Positions 7,770-15,549 of a stretch of 42,169 nt of DNA are shown here, in pieces. Made by a program: the position numbers and the translations under genes. Where the stretch lies: assembly GCA_002412425.1 (NCBI GenBank), contig DHVB01000058.1, positions 1 to 42,169 of the forward strand, given 5' to 3'. The notes beneath the pieces were generated by a model. The model made no database searches. It was given only the letters and a program-made list of their open reading frames with translations, and had not been told where the DNA came from. Each line of letters starts with the position of its first letter. Positions within the stretch are counted from its first letter, which is position 1. The stretch comes from Bacteroidales bacterium UBA5219. Lineage in GTDB: Bacteria; Bacteroidota; Bacteroidia; Bacteroidales; ML635J-15.

Positions 7770-10403
7770 GTGTTTCGTGAATATTTAAATCAAGTCAACA
7801 AAAGAGTAACAAGTAACGATCCTATTTTAAAGGCGAATGAAAATTTCATTGCAGAATCACTAAGTAAACTATCACTATTCTTGTGGGAAAATAACACAAG
7901 AGAAATTCCAATCAATGAATTTTATAATTTGATTGATGGTAAATCAGCTTATGAAAAGGATAGGTCAAAGGCAGACATTCTTATTAATGAAGGATTAGTT
8001 ATAACTCGAGATATGCGTAGCAAAAATGAATATATAAGTTTTACATATGACACACTTGCGGGTTTTATGATTGGAGAATATTTAATCCAAAAACACCCTG
8101 ATGTATCATATTTTATAAGTAAAAAGTTTATTCAAAAAATAATAAATAGTAATAGACAACATCCGCTTTTCGAAGATATAATGACCTCATTATGTCTGCT
8201 CCTACCGCAACTCAAACTAACTTCATTTCATGAATTGTGTAAAAAAAATAGATTGTTGAAATTTACAAAATCTAACGTATTCTCATATTTACCAAAATTT
8301 ATCACTAATCGGTATAAAGACCAAATCAATTTTTCTAATTATGCATTTGAAAAGTCTATTTCATGCCTTTTTATTTTGCCGGCAAAAGCAGTTAAGGAGT
8401 CTGACATTCAGTTAGTAGAAAAGTTGTATTTTTTAAATAATGAAAACAAAAAGATATTCTATGACCTTTCATTTAAAACGCTTGGTGATGTTAGACATCC
8501 ATTAAATGCTATTTTCTTTTCAAGATTGTTGGCATCACTAAAAATGAACGAACGCGATATTTCTTGGAGTGAATACATAAGAAAAAAGAGCTATAATATC
8601 GAAGAGTATATTTTAGAATTTGAAAGACAATGTCGTTCAACAGATAGCGAATCTATGATAGTTTCAGACAAGCAACATATTGTGTCAAGAATTATTGTTT
8701 GGTTTCTTACTAGCACTAATAAAGATTTAAGAGACAAGTCAACAAGAGCACTTTACTTTTATGGAAGAAAGTTTCCAAATGAATTTTCATCATTGGCCTA
8801 TAATTCTCTAAAATTCAATGACCCTTATGTCTGGGAACGAACATTAGCTGCTTTGTACGGTGTTGTTATGGCAGAACATAATTCAACCATATCAGATAAT
8901 TTTAGAAATCACATTTTGCCTGAATTATCAAAAAATATTTACGACCTAATTTTTAAAGAAAACGCTCAACATTCAACAACGCACATTTTAGCAAGAGATT
9001 ATGCTAGGCGAATTATTGAAATAGGGTTAATTCATAAACCAAATCTATTTACTGAAAAAGAAATCAAAAACATAAGACCACCTTATAAGTTTGGTGGCAT
9101 TAGAAGTTTGGGTGAGTTTGATTATGGTGATCAGCCATACAACAATTATGACGGACCAATATATATGGATTTCAGCAATTATACAATTGGAAGAATTGTA
9201 AATGATGGACATGCATATTCAGACCCTCCAGAAAAGCAAAAAGTTAGACGACAAATATATTGGCGTATCTTTAATTTAGGCTGGGATTATGAAATCTTCA
9301 AAGAAGCCGATAAAGATATTGATATATATAATTATTATAGAAGTACTGAACAAGTCAAAATTGAACGTTATGGTAAAAAATATTCGTGGATTGCGTACTT
9401 TGAAAATGCAGGACTCAGAGATGACTTAGGCTTATTAGATAAGGATCGTTGGAATCAATTTAGGTTGCCTAGTTCAGATATTGACCCTAGTTTTCCTGAG
9501 GAGCCTAAAAACGAATTATTTTTTACTCACAACATATTAGGAGACAAAACAACTACACTTGTTGAATGGTATGAAAATGGGGGAATGCCATCTGTTGAAG
9601 ACTATTTAACTATAAAAGATTTAAAAGGCAATCTTGGAAATTGGATTTACCTAGATTCGTTCATAAGTCAAGAGAATATACCAATTGAAAGAAATTGTTT
9701 TATTTATATTAGAGGACTCATTATAAAAAACAATGATTATTCTAATGTTATTAAATATCTCAAAATGCAAAATATGAGTAAAAGAAGGTTATTCGAAACA
9801 CAAAATAATTATTATACCTATGCTGATGAATTATACATTTATAATGATGCTACTCACAGCAATCAAATTACTGTAGAACTTGAAATTGGTAAGGAAAAAA
9901 TAAAAACAAAAAGAAGCAAATATGATTATTATCCATCAATTTTCTCTGATTTAGAAAATGATAAAAGAAACACATGTAAAGAAATAGAAGTTCCAATAAT
10001 TAAAGAATTTGATGTGTTAATGCCTGTGATGGAATACAATTGGGAAGACTATCATAGTTCTATAAACAATGCTGGTCATAATACAATTGTTGCTAAAGAA
10101 ATTGCCTATCACTTAAAATTAGTAAGTCAACCTCAAACATTTGACTTGCTTGATAGTAATGGTAGTATTGCAAGTCTAAATCTCAAGTACTTTAACAACT
10201 ATAACAATAATCATAGCTTTGTTTACATAAGAAAAGATTTACTTGATAAATATTTATTAGATACAAACTGTCTATTTGCTTGGGCAATTTGGGGCGAGCG
10301 AGATGTTAGATTCCAATCAGAAGAAAGACGTCAAGAATATTTTAATGCTAATCCATTCAAAGAATATCAAGTCTTTCAAAAAGTAATTGAATATATAACA
10401 TAG
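7770..10403 (+). CDS. STAND gene, piece 3: winged-helix-like region and C-terminal sensor-like region
   Basis: An 877-codon open piece in the same frame, opening with GTG 7770 three bases after the second TAA. It starts in the middle of a module: VFREYLNQVNKRV continues the STAND region, and YISFTYDTLAGFMIGEYL (about residues 88-105) is the segment that in STAND proteins follows the winged helix. The next several hundred residues look helical (HEAT- or TPR-like, by eye). The last part is richer in predicted strands and has many Tyr and Asn. In Avs proteins this half recognises phage proteins. No separate function is expected. Alone it would be a sensor without ATPase. Confidence 0.65.
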   Translation: MFREYLNQVNKRVTSNDPILKANENFIAESLSKLSLFLWENNTREIPINEFYNLIDGKSAYEKDRSKADILINEGLVITRDMRSKNEYISFTYDTLAGFMIGEYLIQKHPDVSYFISKKFIQKIINSNRQHPLFEDIMTSLCLLLPQLKLTSFHELCKKNRLLKFTKSNVFSYLPKFITNRYKDQINFSNYAFEKSISCLFILPAKAVKESDIQLVEKLYFLNNENKKIFYDLSFKTLGDVRHPLNAIFFSRLLASLKMNERDISWSEYIRKKSYNIEEYILEFERQCRSTDSESMIVSDKQHIVSRIIVWFLTSTNKDLRDKSTRALYFYGRKFPNEFSSLAYNSLKFNDPYVWERTLAALYGVVMAEHNSTISDNFRNHILPELSKNIYDLIFKENAQHSTTHILARDYARRIIEIGLIHKPNLFTEKEIKNIRPPYKFGGIRSLGEFDYGDQPYNNYDGPIYMDFSNYTIGRIVNDGHAYSDPPEKQKVRRQIYWRIFNLGWDYEIFKEADKDIDIYNYYRSTEQVKIERYGKKYSWIAYFENAGLRDDLGLLDKDRWNQFRLPSSDIDPSFPEEPKNELFFTHNILGDKTTTLVEWYENGGMPSVEDYLTIKDLKGNLGNWIYLDSFISQENIPIERNCFIYIRGLIIKNNDYSNVIKYLKMQNMSKRRLFETQNNYYTYADELYIYNDATHSNQITVELEIGKEKIKTKRSKYDYYPSIFSDLENDKRNTCKEIEVPIIKEFDVLMPVMEYNWEDYHSSINNAGHNTIVAKEIAYHLKLVSQPQTFDLLDSNGSIASLNLKYFNNYNNNHSFVYIRKDLLDKYLLDTNCLFAWAIWGERDVRFQSEERRQEYFNANPFKEYQVFQKVIEYIT

Positions 10404-10468
10404 CAACTTTTAGATATAAATATATCTTCCATTCGCACTGCCTATCATACACACCAAATACCCCCCCC

Positions 10469-11251
10469 TCACTTAACATAAGCACTTCTAATCTTCAAAA
10501 TATCCTCCTCCAACTCTGAATTTTCCAAGCCTTTTGCTTCTAATTCAAGGAAGTATTGTTTTAGGGGATTTATAAAGCTTTCGTCTTCTAAGCAGGAGTA
10601 GAGTTGGTTTATTAGCTTGAGGATTTCGAAATGAGAGTGGAAAAAATCTGAATTATTTTCAATATTTTCTACATTTATGGAATTTAAGCCTAAATAAGAT
10701 ATTTCTAACCAAAAGCCCGACAATGCCAAACAAGATAAACTGTGCTGCTCTGACTTTGTGAAAATTTTATTTGCCTCGCCCAACAAACTATCAACAACTA
10801 AAAACAATTCATCTCTATCCTGAATGTTAGTTTCCACTTTTTTAACAAGACTTTCAAAATTTTTATTGCTAATTGCCAATTTTTCTGTCAAAATTTTTAA
10901 ACTTTCTAAATATTCAGTACATAATTGCACTTTCTCAAAATATCTAACATAAGCCAAATCAGCTACAAACATTCCTAAAGCAAAACTTACCTCTTTAGAA
11001 GTTAAAAACATTTCTGCTGATTTAGAGTCTAACAAAATTTTAGAACTATAGCCTATCCTAACATCTTTTAAAATACCTAACATTTCGTTGTAGTCGGGGA
11101 CTAAGGCAAAAATGCTGTCGTAATTAAGGTCTTTATCCTCAAATTGCACATCGCTTAAATCTGCTTTAATTTTCTTTTTTGCCTTGTAATTTTCACAAGA
11201 AATAAGCGAAAAAACTGATATGCAAATAACTAAAAAAAGTATTCTTTTCAT
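10469..11251 (-). CDS. Predicted lipoprotein of unknown function
   Basis: A 260-residue protein with a type II signal peptide: MKRILFLVICISVFSLISC, where the LISC lipobox places lipidated Cys19, followed by a charged stretch. The remainder is mostly helical and Leu/Glu-rich, with no motif I recognise. Its start shares one base with the stop of the GH92 gene (TAATG), so translation is probably coupled and the two may serve the same outer-membrane or periplasmic process. It ends tail-to-tail with the STAND gene; between them (10404-10468) there is only a C8 tract and a short AT palindrome. Confidence 0.75.
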   Translation of the reverse strand: MKRILFLVICISVFSLISCENYKAKKKIKADLSDVQFEDKDLNYDSIFALVPDYNEMLGILKDVRIGYSSKILLDSKSAEMFLTSKEVSFALGMFVADLAYVRYFEKVQLCTEYLESLKILTEKLAISNKNFESLVKKVETNIQDRDELFLVVDSLLGEANKIFTKSEQHSLSCLALSGFWLEISYLGLNSINVENIENNSDFFHSHFEILKLINQLYSCLEDESFINPLKQYFLELEAKGLENSELEEDILKIRSAYVK

Positions 11252-14200
11252 TAATAAATTTCAATTTCATCAATAAAAATCCAAGAATTATAACCTGCAC
11301 TTAAATGCCATTCTGGTAATTTTCCATAACTTTTAGCTACAACTTTTATATATCTGGCTTTAAAATTTTCACGCTCGTTTTTAAATTCTTGTATTTTTAC
11401 TTCATAGTCATTATCAGGCATTTGCGAATCAGATTCATAGATTTTTGTAAAGTTAACTCCATCATTAGAAGCAAAATAACTTACTTTCTTAGGGAAAAAT
11501 ATCCAAGCTCGAATATCTTGCAAAAATCTTGCATTAATAAGATTGATTTCTTTCACTTCTTGCAAATCAACTATGGCTTCAAAATCTTGTCCCCTGTAGC
11601 CTTGCCACAAGCCACTTCTAAACCAGGCTTCGCCTTTAATAAAGTCAATTAAAGCATTGTCGCCACCTGCTGTATATTGAGGACTATATTCACTTATAAG
11701 CTTAATAGTTCTATTGTCGGGAATAAAAATTAATTCTGCTTCAATAGTTTTGCTTTGCTTTTTAGAATCCGATTTTGCATAGGCTTTTAATTTTGTAGTA
11801 GAATTAATTACTATAGGTTTTTCATATTTCTGTGGGTTTGCATTTTCCTCATCGTTTATGCTGTAATAAATTTCTGCATTTTTGTCAGCACAGTCCAAAG
11901 TCAATTCTACCTCATCTCTAAACGACCTAAAAGGAACATTGGTAAAAGGCACTGGCGTAATTATATTTTCTGTTATTTGCGATTGGTAAATGTCCTTTGC
12001 CTCTGTTGCTCTATTTGTTTCAGGTTCTGAAGCCATGAAAAACTCCAATTTGCCACCTTTCATAATGTCAGCATGACAGATATATGATTTTTTGTATTTT
12101 CTGCCATTCAATTTTACTTCTTTAACATAAATATTTTTTTCGGAATTATCATGTGCAATTATTTCAAAATGCTTACCATTTTCAAGCTGTATAGTAGCTT
12201 TGTCGAAAAGTGGACTTCCTAAATCATAAACTCCATTTGCAGGATTTACTGGATAAAATCCCATTGCCGACAATACATACCAGGCCGACATTTGTCCGCA
12301 ATCTTCGTTACCGCAAAGTCCGTCGGGTTGTGCAGAATAAAGCTCTGACATAATTTTTCTTGCCATTGCTTGAGTTTTCCAAGGCTTGCCACAATAATTA
12401 TACAAATAAGCCATATGATGACTTGGCTCGTTTCCATGAGCATACTGACCAATAAGCCCTGTAATATCAACTTGATGATTTCCAGAAGTTTGGCTTTCTT
12501 CAGAAAACATTTCGTCTAATTTTTTGGCAAATTTTTCATTTCCTCCATGCAATTCAATAAATCCCATAATATCTTGAGGAACATAAAAACTATATTGCCA
12601 TGAATTTGCTTCGGTAAAATTAAAATTCACTTCCTTAGGGTCGAAAGGCTCTTGCCATGCAGCATTTAGCTTTGATTGCATAAATCCATTTTTTGGATTA
12701 AACACATTTTTATAAAATTGTGCTCTTTCTATAAATTCTTCGTAAACATCTTGTTTTCCCAAGTCTTTTGCGAACATTGCAATACACCAATCATCAAATG
12801 CGTATTCCAAAGCTTTAGACACGGATTCATGCTCCATATCAAGTGGAATATATCCGTATTTTGCAAATTCTGCTTTGCCTAATTCATCAGTTTTTGCAAC
12901 AGAAATCATTGCTTCTAAAGCTAATTCTAAATCAAAATCTTTAATTCCCTTAAAATACGCATCAACAATAACTGGCACAGAGTGATAGCCAATCATACAC
13001 ATTGTTTCGTTAGCCGACAATTCCCACATTGGCAAAGCACCACCTTTTTTATATTGGTCTAAAAATGTTTTTATAAAATCTAAAGTTCTTTTCTCCTGAA
13101 CTATTGTGTATAAAGGATGTGCAGCTCTATATGTGTCCCACAAAGAAAATACTGTATATGTTGTGTGCTGTGGATTTTCATAGTTTTCTAAATCTCTTGC
13201 TCTGTATTTACCGTCAACATCGCAATATATATTTGGGGCGCTATAAGCATGATATAAAGCTGTATAAAAGGTAATTCTGTCGTCTTCTTTGCCACCTTCA
13301 ATACGAATTTTACTAAGCTCTTTATCCCAAATATTTTTAGCATTAGTTTTTACTTTTTCAAAATCCCAATCTGCAATTTCTGCTTCTAAATTTTTCATTG
13401 CTCCCTCCTCGCCTGTTGCAGATAAGGCAACTTTTACAAGCAATTCATTATCAGAATTAGAATCAACTTTAAAAACCAAGCTATTATTTTTACCAACATA
13501 AATTGAAGGAGTTTGATTTGCAGAGTTTAGCTTAAAAGTCTTATTATCAACAAGTTCATCGTTCACAATCACATCAGATTCAAAATCAACAATGCTTACA
13601 GGTTGAGAAAAATCCATAACAAAATATAAAATTTGATTTTCTGCCCATGATTTTGAACGTCTTAAACCTACAAATCTTGTTTTTGAAATTGGTTTTACAT
13701 AAGATTCCAAAACTTCATCTCTATGTTCTAAATCAAGCAATATATATTTTTCTTGAGGATTGTCATAAACATATTTGTGAAAGCCAACTCTCTCAGTAAC
13801 AGTCAAATAAACATTTACTCCATTATCTTCTAAATAGGTTGAAAAATATCCCGGACTTGCAACAGTATTGTCATATCTAAATTTTGAAGCAATTTTATCT
13901 TTACTAAAATCATTATCGAAATTTGAAAAAGGCATTAGTAAAATATCGCCATAATCAGCTACTCCTGTTCCGCTCAAGTGAGTGTGAGTAAAACCATAAA
14001 TTATCGAATCGCTATAATGAAATCCCGAACAGCCGTCCCAGCCTTCCAATCTTGTTTCTGGACCTAATTGCACCATTCCAAAAGGCAGCATCGCAGACGG
14101 GTGAGTGTGTCCATGATAATCTGTTCCAATAAAAGGATTAACAAGTTCTGAATATTCTCCAACTATAAATTCTTTCTTAGGACTTTCGTAAAAAAACAAA

Positions 14201-14262
14201 AGATATACCAAAATAAAACTTACGGCTATTGTAAGTACGGTAGGGACAATTATTCTTTTCAT
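11251..14262 (-). CDS. GH92 family glycoside hydrolase (alpha-mannosidase type)
   Basis: A 1,003-residue exported enzyme. The N-terminus has a signal or anchor segment (residues 4-24). The GH92 domain, about residues 38-740, shows the family's opening VNPFIGTDYHGHTHPSAMLP, then GPETRLEGWDGCSGFHY, FTHTHLSGTG, FTEANSWQYSFYVPQD (with a Glu proposed as general acid in relatives), GNEPSHHMAYLYNY and GNEDCGQMSAWYVLSAMGFYP (with acidic residues that fit the catalytic base). GH92 enzymes are calcium-dependent inverting exo-alpha-mannosidases acting on N-glycan or mannan chains. The C-terminal third adds a chitobiase-like beta domain (about 770-850) and a discoidin-like carbohydrate-binding domain to the end. 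It lies 14 bases after radC, and the lipoprotein gene overlaps its stop. Linkage specificity cannot be read. Confidence 0.92.
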   Translation of the reverse strand: MKRIIVPTVLTIAVSFILVYLLFFYESPKKEFIVGEYSELVNPFIGTDYHGHTHPSAMLPFGMVQLGPETRLEGWDGCSGFHYSDSIIYGFTHTHLSGTGVADYGDILLMPFSNFDNDFSKDKIASKFRYDNTVASPGYFSTYLEDNGVNVYLTVTERVGFHKYVYDNPQEKYILLDLEHRDEVLESYVKPISKTRFVGLRRSKSWAENQILYFVMDFSQPVSIVDFESDVIVNDELVDNKTFKLNSANQTPSIYVGKNNSLVFKVDSNSDNELLVKVALSATGEEGAMKNLEAEIADWDFEKVKTNAKNIWDKELSKIRIEGGKEDDRITFYTALYHAYSAPNIYCDVDGKYRARDLENYENPQHTTYTVFSLWDTYRAAHPLYTIVQEKRTLDFIKTFLDQYKKGGALPMWELSANETMCMIGYHSVPVIVDAYFKGIKDFDLELALEAMISVAKTDELGKAEFAKYGYIPLDMEHESVSKALEYAFDDWCIAMFAKDLGKQDVYEEFIERAQFYKNVFNPKNGFMQSKLNAAWQEPFDPKEVNFNFTEANSWQYSFYVPQDIMGFIELHGGNEKFAKKLDEMFSEESQTSGNHQVDITGLIGQYAHGNEPSHHMAYLYNYCGKPWKTQAMARKIMSELYSAQPDGLCGNEDCGQMSAWYVLSAMGFYPVNPANGVYDLGSPLFDKATIQLENGKHFEIIAHDNSEKNIYVKEVKLNGRKYKKSYICHADIMKGGKLEFFMASEPETNRATEAKDIYQSQITENIITPVPFTNVPFRSFRDEVELTLDCADKNAEIYYSINDEENANPQKYEKPIVINSTTKLKAYAKSDSKKQSKTIEAELIFIPDNRTIKLISEYSPQYTAGGDNALIDFIKGEAWFRSGLWQGYRGQDFEAIVDLQEVKEINLINARFLQDIRAWIFFPKKVSYFASNDGVNFTKIYESDSQMPDNDYEVKIQEFKNERENFKARYIKVVAKSYGKLPEWHLSAGYNSWIFIDEIEIY

Positions 14263-14276
14263 AATTTTTATTTTAT

Positions 14277-14966
14277 TTATATCAAACCTTTATCTGCAAA
14301 GCTATAAAAACTTTTGTCAGCAATTATAATATGGTCGAAAAAATTAATATCAAAAAACTCACAGGCATTTTTTATTTTTTTAGTAACTTCAATATCATTA
14401 CCGCTTGGCACAGCGTTTCCTGAAGGGTGGTTATGAGCAATAATTACAGATTGAGCCAAATTTTCTAAGGCGTTTTTCATTACTAATTTTATATCTATAA
14501 AAGTTCCTGTAGTACCTCCAGAACTTATTAGTTTACTGCTAATTACTGCATTTGCTCTATTTAAAAATAAGACATGAAATTCTTCGTGGCTTAAATCTCC
14601 CAATATAGGTTGAAAATAGTCGTAAACATCTTGACTTGATTTAATAATTTTTTGTTGCAAAACTTCTTCTTGTTTTCTTCGTCTTCCCAACTCCAAAGCT
14701 GCAAGAATGGTGCTTGCTTTAGCCAAGCCAACACCAGAATATTTCATTAAATCTTTAGCAGTTATTTTGCCTAATAAGTTTAAGTTGTTTGAAACGTCAT
14801 TTAAAATGCTTCGTGACAATTCTATTGCTGACTGATTGGCAGAACCAGAACCTAATAAAATTGCAAGAAGCTCAACATCGCTTAGAGCTTGACTTCCTTT
14901 CTGCAAGATTTTTTCGCGGGGTTTATCATCATCTGCCCAATACTTTATAGACTTTTTATTTCTCAT
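14277..14966 (-). CDS. radC: RadC family JAB-domain protein
   Basis: I take the start at ATG 14964-14966, giving 229 residues beginning MRNKKSIKYWADDDKPREK, which matches RadC N-termini; an upstream in-frame ATG (to 14996) adds ten unrelated residues. A helix-hairpin-helix-like region (SDVELLAILLGSGS ... YSGVGLAKAS) precedes the MPN/JAB domain with the metal motif HNHPSGNAVPSGND and an upstream EEFHVLFLNR strand. RadC was once linked to recombination repair, but its function is not established. It sits 105 bases downstream of rpsT behind a strong terminator, and 14 bases before the GH92 gene. Confidence 0.93.
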   Translation of the reverse strand: MRNKKSIKYWADDDKPREKILQKGSQALSDVELLAILLGSGSANQSAIELSRSILNDVSNNLNLLGKITAKDLMKYSGVGLAKASTILAALELGRRRKQEEVLQQKIIKSSQDVYDYFQPILGDLSHEEFHVLFLNRANAVISSKLISSGGTTGTFIDIKLVMKNALENLAQSVIIAHNHPSGNAVPSGNDIEVTKKIKNACEFFDINFFDHIIIADKSFYSFADKGLI

Positions 14967-15009
14967 AAAATTTTGTAATCTTTTGTAAAAATACAAATAA
15001 TATAGAAAT

Positions 15010-15045
15010 AAAAAAAACTGCTACGAAAATTTCGCAACAGTTTTT
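15010..15045 (-). terminator. Rho-independent terminator after rpsT
   Basis: On the minus strand AAAAACTG (15045-15038) pairs with CAGTTTTT (15020-15013), and an inner stem is formed by CGAAA and TTTCG. Eight T follow the CAG. It ends the rpsT transcript before radC. Confidence 0.85.
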
Positions 15046-15071
15046 AATAGTGTATTACTTAAAAATCTATT

Positions 15072-15326
15072 TTATGCTAATGAATTTACGTGCTTAGCGA
15101 TAGAAGATTTTATGTTTGCAGCTTTATTGCTATGAATAATATTTTTCTTAGCAAGTTTATCAAGCAATGCAGTTACTTTTGGTAACATTTCTTCTGCTTC
15201 TGCTTTATTTGTTGAAGCTCTTAAATCACGAACAGCATTACGAGTAGTACGAGCATAGTATTTATTGTGTACTCTTCTAGCTTCACTTTTTCTAATTCGT
15301 TTTTTTGCGGACTGATGATGTGCCAT
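15072..15326 (-). CDS. rpsT: 30S ribosomal protein S20
   Basis: An 84-residue basic helical protein starting MAHHQSAKKRIRKSEARR, the S20 hallmark, and ending with the helix KAANIKSSIAKHVNSLA. S20 binds 16S rRNA early in assembly of the small subunit. It is transcribed alone: its own promoter lies about 50 bases upstream and a strong terminator follows 26 bases after the stop. The leader before the ATG is A/T-rich without a Shine-Dalgarno site, as is usual in Bacteroidota. Confidence 0.97.
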   Translation of the reverse strand: MAHHQSAKKRIRKSEARRVHNKYYARTTRNAVRDLRASTNKAEAEEMLPKVTALLDKLAKKNIIHSNKAANIKSSIAKHVNSLA

Positions 15327-15376
15327 AATATCTTTATTTTCTAATATTAAATTATTTACTTCCCAAAATTGGACTG

Positions 15377-15407
15377 CAAAGATACAATAATTTTTTATTC
15401 AAACAAG
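15377..15407 (-). promoter_or_regulatory. Bacteroidota-type promoter of rpsT
   Basis: On the minus strand TATCTTTG (15384-15377) fits the -7 consensus TAnnTTTG. CTTG lies 19 bases upstream (15407-15404), and a perfect TTTG also lies at 15 bases. The sequence directly downstream, CAGTCCAA, recurs after the rpsL promoter. Confidence 0.7.
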
Positions 15408-15451
15408 TTTATTTGGGAAATATTTTTTAATTATTTTATTTTTTAAACAAA

Positions 15452-15482
15452 AAGAGACTGCCTCTTCTTGAGTCAGTCTCTT
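15452..15482 (-). terminator. Terminator after groL
   Basis: AAGAGACTG (15452-15460) and CAGTCTCTT (15474-15482) form a perfect 9-bp stem with a 13-base loop. On the minus strand TTTTGTTT follows. It lies 67 bases after the groL stop. Confidence 0.85.
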
Positions 15483-15549
15483 GTTTATATATTGGTTTAT
15501 TGCTTCGGACCCAAACCAAAAAGGTCCTACTATTTTTATTTAGCAATGA

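Larger units (their letters stand above)
6072..10403 (+). pseudogene. Avs-like STAND NTPase gene with N-terminal Mrr/Cap4-type nuclease, interrupted by two in-frame TAA codons
   Basis: Three open stretches (6072-6701, 6717-7766, 7770-10403) lie in the same frame and are parted only by TAA at 6699-6701 (codon 210) and 7764-7766 (codon 565). Read through, they give one 1,443-codon protein with the order expected of an antiviral STAND protein: Mrr/Cap4-like nuclease, P-loop STAND ATPase, winged-helix-like region, long C-terminal sensor-like region. The breaks fall inside this architecture: the second cuts the STAND module before its C-terminal part. Each TAA is one C-to-T change from CAA (Gln). 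No frameshift is seen in 4.3 kb, so inactivation is recent, or the stops are sequencing errors or are read through. I cannot assign an Avs subtype. Confidence 0.7.

Noticed and set aside
1..10403. Insertion sequences, integrase genes, CRISPR array or tRNA gene near the defence island
   Set aside because: I looked for transposase or integrase motifs, regularly spaced repeats and tRNA arms and saw none.
10412..10427. AGATATA-AA-TATATCT palindrome as terminator of the STAND gene
   Set aside because: Only A/T pairs apart from one G-C at the base, a two-base loop and no T run; too weak to call.
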